From Acidimicrobiia bacterium (GTDB taxonomy: Bacteria > Actinomycetota > Acidimicrobiia > IMCC26256 > JAENVU01): a stretch of 8,933 nucleotides of DNA. Of this stretch, positions 5,539 to 8,933 are shown in pieces (within the stretch, counting starts at the first letter, position 1; each line of letters starts with the position of its first letter). Position numbers and translations under genes: made by a program. The notes beneath the pieces were generated by a model. That model made no database searches. It saw only the letters and a list, made by a program, of their open reading frames with translations, and was not told the DNA's origin. Location of the stretch: NCBI GenBank assembly GCA_025357995.1, contig JANYLF010000101.1, forward strand, positions 1 through 8,933. The letters are read 5' to 3'.

Positions 5539-7896
5539 TCAGGGTGGGGCGATACACGGGAGTCCGTTGCAGCTGTCGACGAAGGTGCCGCCGGTGCTCA
5601 AGAACACGGACTTCTGTTGTTGCGCGGCCGGCGTCTTGCGCGGATTCTCATGCGGGTCGCTGCCGTACGCCGGCTCGTGCGGCGCGGTGTTGTTCAACGG
5701 CGGCGCCGGATTCCCGCTGTCCCAGTAGACGATCGCGGAACCGTTCCATGGCAGGAACGAGACCGGCGTGATGCCCCAGAACGGCGCGACATCCGGGCTG
5801 CGACCGGCGGCAAGACCCGGCAGGAGCATCCGAGCACCGATCGTGCGAGCCTCGACTTCGGCGGTGACGTTCGAGACCTGATGGTCGCCGAACGCGAGGT
5901 CGAGCAGCACCTGATGGCGCGGCGTCCCCGGATAGGGGTTGTCGGTCATGTGCTCCGCGTAGCCGTTGGCTTCGGAACGGTCCCACAGCATCTGCACCAC
6001 GGAGAACCAGATCATGCGGTCGAACTCGTCGGGATAACTCGGGTTGAGGATGGCCTTGTAGGTGTCGAAGTCGGAGCTACGTTGCAGCAACGTCGAGTAG
6101 TTCATGCCGGGCACGCCCAGCACGGAGCGAGTCCAATCGGTGGCCAGTGCGGTCAGCGCGCCGCCAAGGATTCCACCCTGGCTGTTGCCGTCGTAGAACA
6201 CGGTGCCGTCGAGCACCGGAGTCGCACCGACACCCAAGCGGAACGCCGCGTTCGACGCGAAGCCTGCCGGACTCTTCACCAGCCGCGCCAGGAAGAGTTG
6301 GTTGAGGAATCCCTGCTGCGTGCGGTCGGCGACCTTCGGGAAGTTCGAGACGTCTTGGAGCGTGGCCGCGGCGATGCCGATGTCTTCGTCCGCGAACCCA
6401 CTCCACTTGGTCGCGCAGAACACGAACCGGTAGTCGTTCGCCATGGTGCGCACGTTGCCGGCGTTGACCTCGCCCTGATCGCCGAGCAAGCCGTGCCCGT
6501 AGATCGCACCGCGCCCCGGCGTGACCGGGTCGTTGCCGTCGGCCGACACCGATCGAGGAATGTTGCAGATGAACTGGGCGGTGAAGTCCCCGTTGCGGAC
6601 TGGCAACGCGTCGACGCCCGCGTTGGGCGCGTAGTTGAACTTGTTGCCGGGTGAGCCGTCGCCGGTGAGGTAGTTCGGGACGGTGAACGTACCGGTGACG
6701 CGACGGAAGATTCGGTCGTCGACGTTGTCCTGAACGTTGGTGACGTTGAACGCGGGTGCACCGCCGTTGAGACCGGCGAATGCTTCGTCGCGGATGTGCA
6801 GCATGCGACCCGCAAGGTTCTGCTGGCTCGCGACGGTGAAGTCCCACGCCAGATCGAGCTTGGAGCGGTCCACACCGAACCGGCCGAGATCCGAGAACAG
6901 GCTTTCGAAGTGCGGACGGCGGGCTTCGATCGCGGGCGTGAACGTGGGAATGTCGTCGCGGTAGAGCTGGAAACCGCGCTCGGGCGCAATCGCCGCGCCC
7001 GCCGCGTCACGCAGACCGCGCATCGCGACGATGAACCGATGGCCCTCGGGCAGGTTCTTCGCCACGCGCACGATGAGCGACGGTTGACCGACAGGGTCCG
7101 CCTGACCGTCGAGTTCCGACCAGATGGGCCACTGCTCACCGGTGACCGCGTCGAGGAGCACGATCGGTTGATCGGTTTTGAGCGACGATCCGATGTCGGT
7201 GATCGGCGCGGCACCCGTCTTGGCGAGATCGAGTCCCGGAACGTAGGTGATGATCATCGCACCGGGACTGAACCCGTCGTTGCGGTTCCACTCAGTCGGG
7301 TCGATCGACACATTGCTCGAGTTCGACGGCATGGACGCAACATCGAAGTGCACGCGTCGGCCGGTCGCGCTCGACGCGTCGGCCACGGTGAAGAAATCGT
7401 TCGGGAACGGCATGAGACACTTCTTGGCCGCGATCGGGTCACACCGATCGGCCGTCGCCAGGTCCACGTTCGGCTCCCACGAGACGCTCGCGTACCCGCT
7501 CTCGCGACCCGTGCCGTCGCGCTTGTCGGCGCGGGCCTTGATCGTGACGAGACCGGGCGTGAGGTCCGCGGCGTGGAGTTGCGCGGTCGCGCCGTGCACG
7601 TCGCGCGTGAGCCGACTGCCGGGGAGACTCGTGGTGGCGGTCGGGTCCGGCCACCCCGCGATGACCCATACCTTGAGCGTGGCGGGATCGAGGTTGGCGT
7701 CGAGGCGCACGTCGATCGCGACGTCGCCGGTTGCCGGCGCCTGCGAGGCGTTGACCGGCGAAACCACACGCACTCCCGATGGCTCCGCCGGGCCGTGCCC
7801 GGGGAACCACTGACCCGGCACCTTGCACGCGGAGAGCACCAACGCTCCGACCACCACGAGCACCCATGACCGGTATGCATTCTTCCGTTTTGTCAC
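5539..7896 (-). CDS. Large secreted lipoprotein with alpha/beta-hydrolase-like domain
   Basis: 785 residues. N-terminus: MTKRKN, hydrophobic 11-20, lipobox LSAC with lipidated Cys24, so exported and membrane-anchored. Residues 40-145 are strand-rich (Ig-like appearance). Next comes CDPIAAKKC at 152-160 followed by PFPNDFFT 163-170, TGRRVHFD and EWNRNDGFSPG 202-212, then a long region to about 450. The hydrolase-like part has YGHGLLGDQG 466-475 (possible oxyanion region), YDGNSQGG 568-575 with Ser572 as likely nucleophile elbow, FGDHQV 669-674 (Asp671 or His672) and DPHENPR 747-753 (His749), giving a plausible Ser-Asp-His set. Cys444/494 and Cys776/781 may form disulfides. The NDFF segment faintly recalls surface lipases such as VolA, but I cannot assign the family; esterase/lipase/depolymerase is inference. 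GTG 7896 is chosen for its strong ribosome site and correct signal peptide. It lies 49 bp after the crotonase gene, probably co-transcribed. Confidence 0.85.
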   Translation of the reverse strand: MTKRKNAYRSWVLVVVGALVLSACKVPGQWFPGHGPAEPSGVRVVSPVNASQAPATGDVAIDVRLDANLDPATLKVWVIAGWPDPTATTSLPGSRLTRDVHGATAQLHAADLTPGLVTIKARADKRDGTGRESGYASVSWEPNVDLATADRCDPIAAKKCLMPFPNDFFTVADASSATGRRVHFDVASMPSNSSNVSIDPTEWNRNDGFSPGAMIITYVPGLDLAKTGAAPITDIGSSLKTDQPIVLLDAVTGEQWPIWSELDGQADPVGQPSLIVRVAKNLPEGHRFIVAMRGLRDAAGAAIAPERGFQLYRDDIPTFTPAIEARRPHFESLFSDLGRFGVDRSKLDLAWDFTVASQQNLAGRMLHIRDEAFAGLNGGAPAFNVTNVQDNVDDRIFRRVTGTFTVPNYLTGDGSPGNKFNYAPNAGVDALPVRNGDFTAQFICNIPRSVSADGNDPVTPGRGAIYGHGLLGDQGEVNAGNVRTMANDYRFVFCATKWSGFADEDIGIAAATLQDVSNFPKVADRTQQGFLNQLFLARLVKSPAGFASNAAFRLGVGATPVLDGTVFYDGNSQGGILGGALTALATDWTRSVLGVPGMNYSTLLQRSSDFDTYKAILNPSYPDEFDRMIWFSVVQMLWDRSEANGYAEHMTDNPYPGTPRHQVLLDLAFGDHQVSNVTAEVEARTIGARMLLPGLAAGRSPDVAPFWGITPVSFLPWNGSAIVYWDSGNPAPPLNNTAPHEPAYGSDPHENPRKTPAAQQQKSVFLSTGGTFVDSCNGLPCIAPP

Positions 7897-7900
7897 GAAG

Positions 7901-7908
7901 CCTCCCCC
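7901..7908 (-). promoter_or_regulatory. Strong ribosome binding site of the lipoprotein gene
   Basis: On the minus strand this reads GGGGGAGG, four bases before the GTG at 7896. It decides the start, since the frame is open much further upstream (to 8145) but only this GTG yields a clean lipoprotein signal peptide. Confidence 0.65.
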
Positions 7909-7945
7909 AGCGTCCGGGCAGGGTACCCGTCTCAGGAGGGTTCCG

Positions 7946-8722
7946 TCACCGGGCGTGCCACTCGGGATTGCGGCCTTCGCGGCGGGCCGCGAAGCCTTCG
8001 GCCGCGTCCGCAGTGGCGCCCACGATACGCCGCATCGACTCGCCCATCCGTAACGCGTCCTCCCACGGCAGGTGCGGACCACGCGCGGCCATCTCCTTCG
8101 TGGCGCGTTGCGCGAGAGGTGCGCGCGCGACCAGCCGAGCGGCAAGTTCGTGCGCCTGTGCCATCAACTCGTCGCGCGGTACCACGCGCCAGACCAACCC
8201 GATCTCCTTCGCAGTCAGCGCGTCGATCCGTTCTCCGGTGAGCAACATCTCCATCGCGTTCGACCACCCCACCCGACCCGGGAGTCGCATCGCGCCCACG
8301 ATCGTCGGCACGCCGAGACCCACCTCCGGAAATCCGAACTCCGCATCGTCGGCCGCGATCACGAAGTCGCACCGCAAGACGGAGGTGAGTCCGTAGCCGA
8401 GGCAGTATCCGGGCACCGCCGCGATGGTCGGCTTCCAGATCTCCATCCCACTCTCGAACGAGTTGATCGTCGGGATCTCCCAGAAGCTGCCCGACCATTC
8501 GCCGACGGAACTGGTTCCGTCCTTGAGGTCCGCGCCCACACAGAAGGCGCGTCCGGCGCCGGTGACGATTCCGACCCACGCATCTTCGTCGGCGCGAAAC
8601 CGTTCCCACGCCGCGTTGAGATCCTGGCGCAGCTCGCCGTTGATCGCATTCAGAGCGTGAGGACGGTGATACGTGATCGTCGCGACGTGGTCGTCGCATT
8701 CGTAGAGGACGGTGTCAGCCAT
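7946..8722 (-). CDS. Enoyl-CoA hydratase/isomerase (crotonase) family protein
   Basis: 258 residues, the usual size for the crotonase fold, which binds acyl-CoA and stabilises an enolate. Visible: HRPHALNAIN 19-28; first oxyanion-hole element AFCVGADLKD 59-68; second oxyanion element PGYCLGYG 104-111, where most hydratases have GGG; RCDFVIAADDAEFGFPEVGLG 117-137; and LTGERIDALTAKEIGLV 161-177. Against rat mitochondrial hydratase, Glu164 corresponds to Glu133 here, but Glu144 falls on Thr113. With only one catalytic glutamate it may be an isomerase or another crotonase activity rather than a hydratase. ATG 8722 gives the standard N-terminus (MADTVLYE); an in-frame ATG at 8764 would add 14 atypical residues. 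No strong ribosome site is seen. It overlaps the upstream SGNH frame by 73 bp and precedes the lipoprotein gene by 49 bp. Confidence 0.93.
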   Translation of the reverse strand: MADTVLYECDDHVATITYHRPHALNAINGELRQDLNAAWERFRADEDAWVGIVTGAGRAFCVGADLKDGTSSVGEWSGSFWEIPTINSFESGMEIWKPTIAAVPGYCLGYGLTSVLRCDFVIAADDAEFGFPEVGLGVPTIVGAMRLPGRVGWSNAMEMLLTGERIDALTAKEIGLVWRVVPRDELMAQAHELAARLVARAPLAQRATKEMAARGPHLPWEDALRMGESMRRIVGATADAAEGFAARREGRNPEWHAR

Positions 8723-8933
8723 GGCGTCAGCATCGCACCAACCGACGCGTCGCGCGCTCGGCATACCGCGGCGCCAAGATGTGGCGTGAGTCCGTCGGCC
8801 AGGCAGCGATGCCCCGCCTCGTTGGGATGAAAGCGATCGGTGGTGAAGAACGCCTCGCCGCGCGCGCGGAACATCTCGTTGATGGGGCGACTCGCGCCGA
8901 CGTACGCCGCGCGCGCGGCTGGGTGGGTGGCTC
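8650..8933 (-). CDS. SGNH/GDSL-type hydrolase, C-terminal fragment (start outside window)
   Basis: The frame enters from the right edge and is open for 93 codons to a stop at 8650. It contains PINEMFRARGEAFFTTDRFHPNEAGH, of which DRFHPNEAGH is the C-terminal Asp-x-x-His block of SGNH hydrolases: the Asp and His complete the Ser-Asp-His triad, and the ordered loop NEAGH with a following helix (CLADGLTPHL) matches the normal end of the fold. The family's members are esterases, lipases or deacetylases, often secreted. After about residue 60 of the fragment the sequence turns into an unstructured Thr/Ser/Arg tail because it runs out of frame through the first 73 bp of the crotonase gene. That tail is probably not part of the normal fold; see the finding on a possible frameshift. 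Confidence 0.75.
   Translation of the reverse strand, partial: ATHPAARAAYVGASRPINEMFRARGEAFFTTDRFHPNEAGHRCLADGLTPHLGAAVCRARDASVGAMLTPWLTPSSTNATTTSRRSRITVLTL

Noticed and set aside
5617..6654. Plus-strand frame of 345 codons opposite the lipoprotein gene
   Set aside because: Antisense shadow; composition dominated by Arg, Val and His, while the opposite frame has a signal peptide, ribosome site and conserved motifs.
6796..7869. Plus-strand frame of 357 codons opposite the lipoprotein N-terminal half
   Set aside because: Same reasoning: no motifs, Arg-rich, fully inside a convincing gene on the other strand.
7897..8145. N-terminal extension of the lipoprotein by 83 residues
   Set aside because: The extension overlaps the crotonase gene, is Arg/Pro-rich and would bury the signal peptide; GTG 7896 has a strong ribosome site.

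Overview
This is a GC-rich stretch of bacterial chromosome, most likely from an actinobacterium. The clues are strong G/C preference at third codon positions, a luciferase-like (LLM) oxidoreductase of the type that usually uses coenzyme F420, an acyl-CoA dehydrogenase with an actinobacterial-looking inserted segment, GTG starts, and a small single-span Ser/Thr-tailed envelope protein. Acidimicrobiia or a related lineage is my guess from style, not something the window proves. I see no rRNA, tRNA, CRISPR array, insertion sequence, phage gene or recognisable defence system.

Layout, left to right. The end of an unrecognised plus-strand gene (to 125) converges on an acyl-CoA dehydrogenase (minus, 153-1376). 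That gene is divergent from an ABC-F ATPase (plus, 1497-3092). The roughly 120 bp between them hold a perfect 6+4+6 inverted repeat, GTTACT-AGCG-AGTAAC, which looks like an operator for a TetR-type repressor.

A compact minus-strand operon follows: a carbon-nitrogen hydrolase (5173-4355), an LLM oxidoreductase (4358-3384) and a small membrane-anchored Ser/Thr-rich protein (3387-3109). Each junction is a 4-bp ATGA stop/start overlap, so the three are probably translationally coupled. Divergent from it is a small YdeI/OmpD-associated-type gene (plus, 5236-5475) whose codon use differs slightly from its surroundings.

The right third is a second minus-strand cluster: the C-terminal part of an SGNH/GDSL hydrolase running off the right edge (8933-8650), an enoyl-CoA hydratase/isomerase family protein (8722-7946), and a large 785-residue lipoprotein with an alpha/beta-hydrolase-like GNSQGG motif (7896-5539). 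Together these suggest uptake and breakdown of esters or lipids: outside cleavage by the lipoprotein and perhaps the SGNH enzyme, then acyl-CoA chemistry by the hydratase-like protein and the dehydrogenase. That link is inference from gene content and position only.

The least ordinary items are the large lipoprotein hydrolase, the crotonase homologue lacking one of the two classical catalytic glutamates, the coupling of a Ser/Thr stalk protein to two soluble enzymes, and the 73-bp out-of-frame overlap between the SGNH and crotonase genes. I did not find a clearly new multi-gene system.
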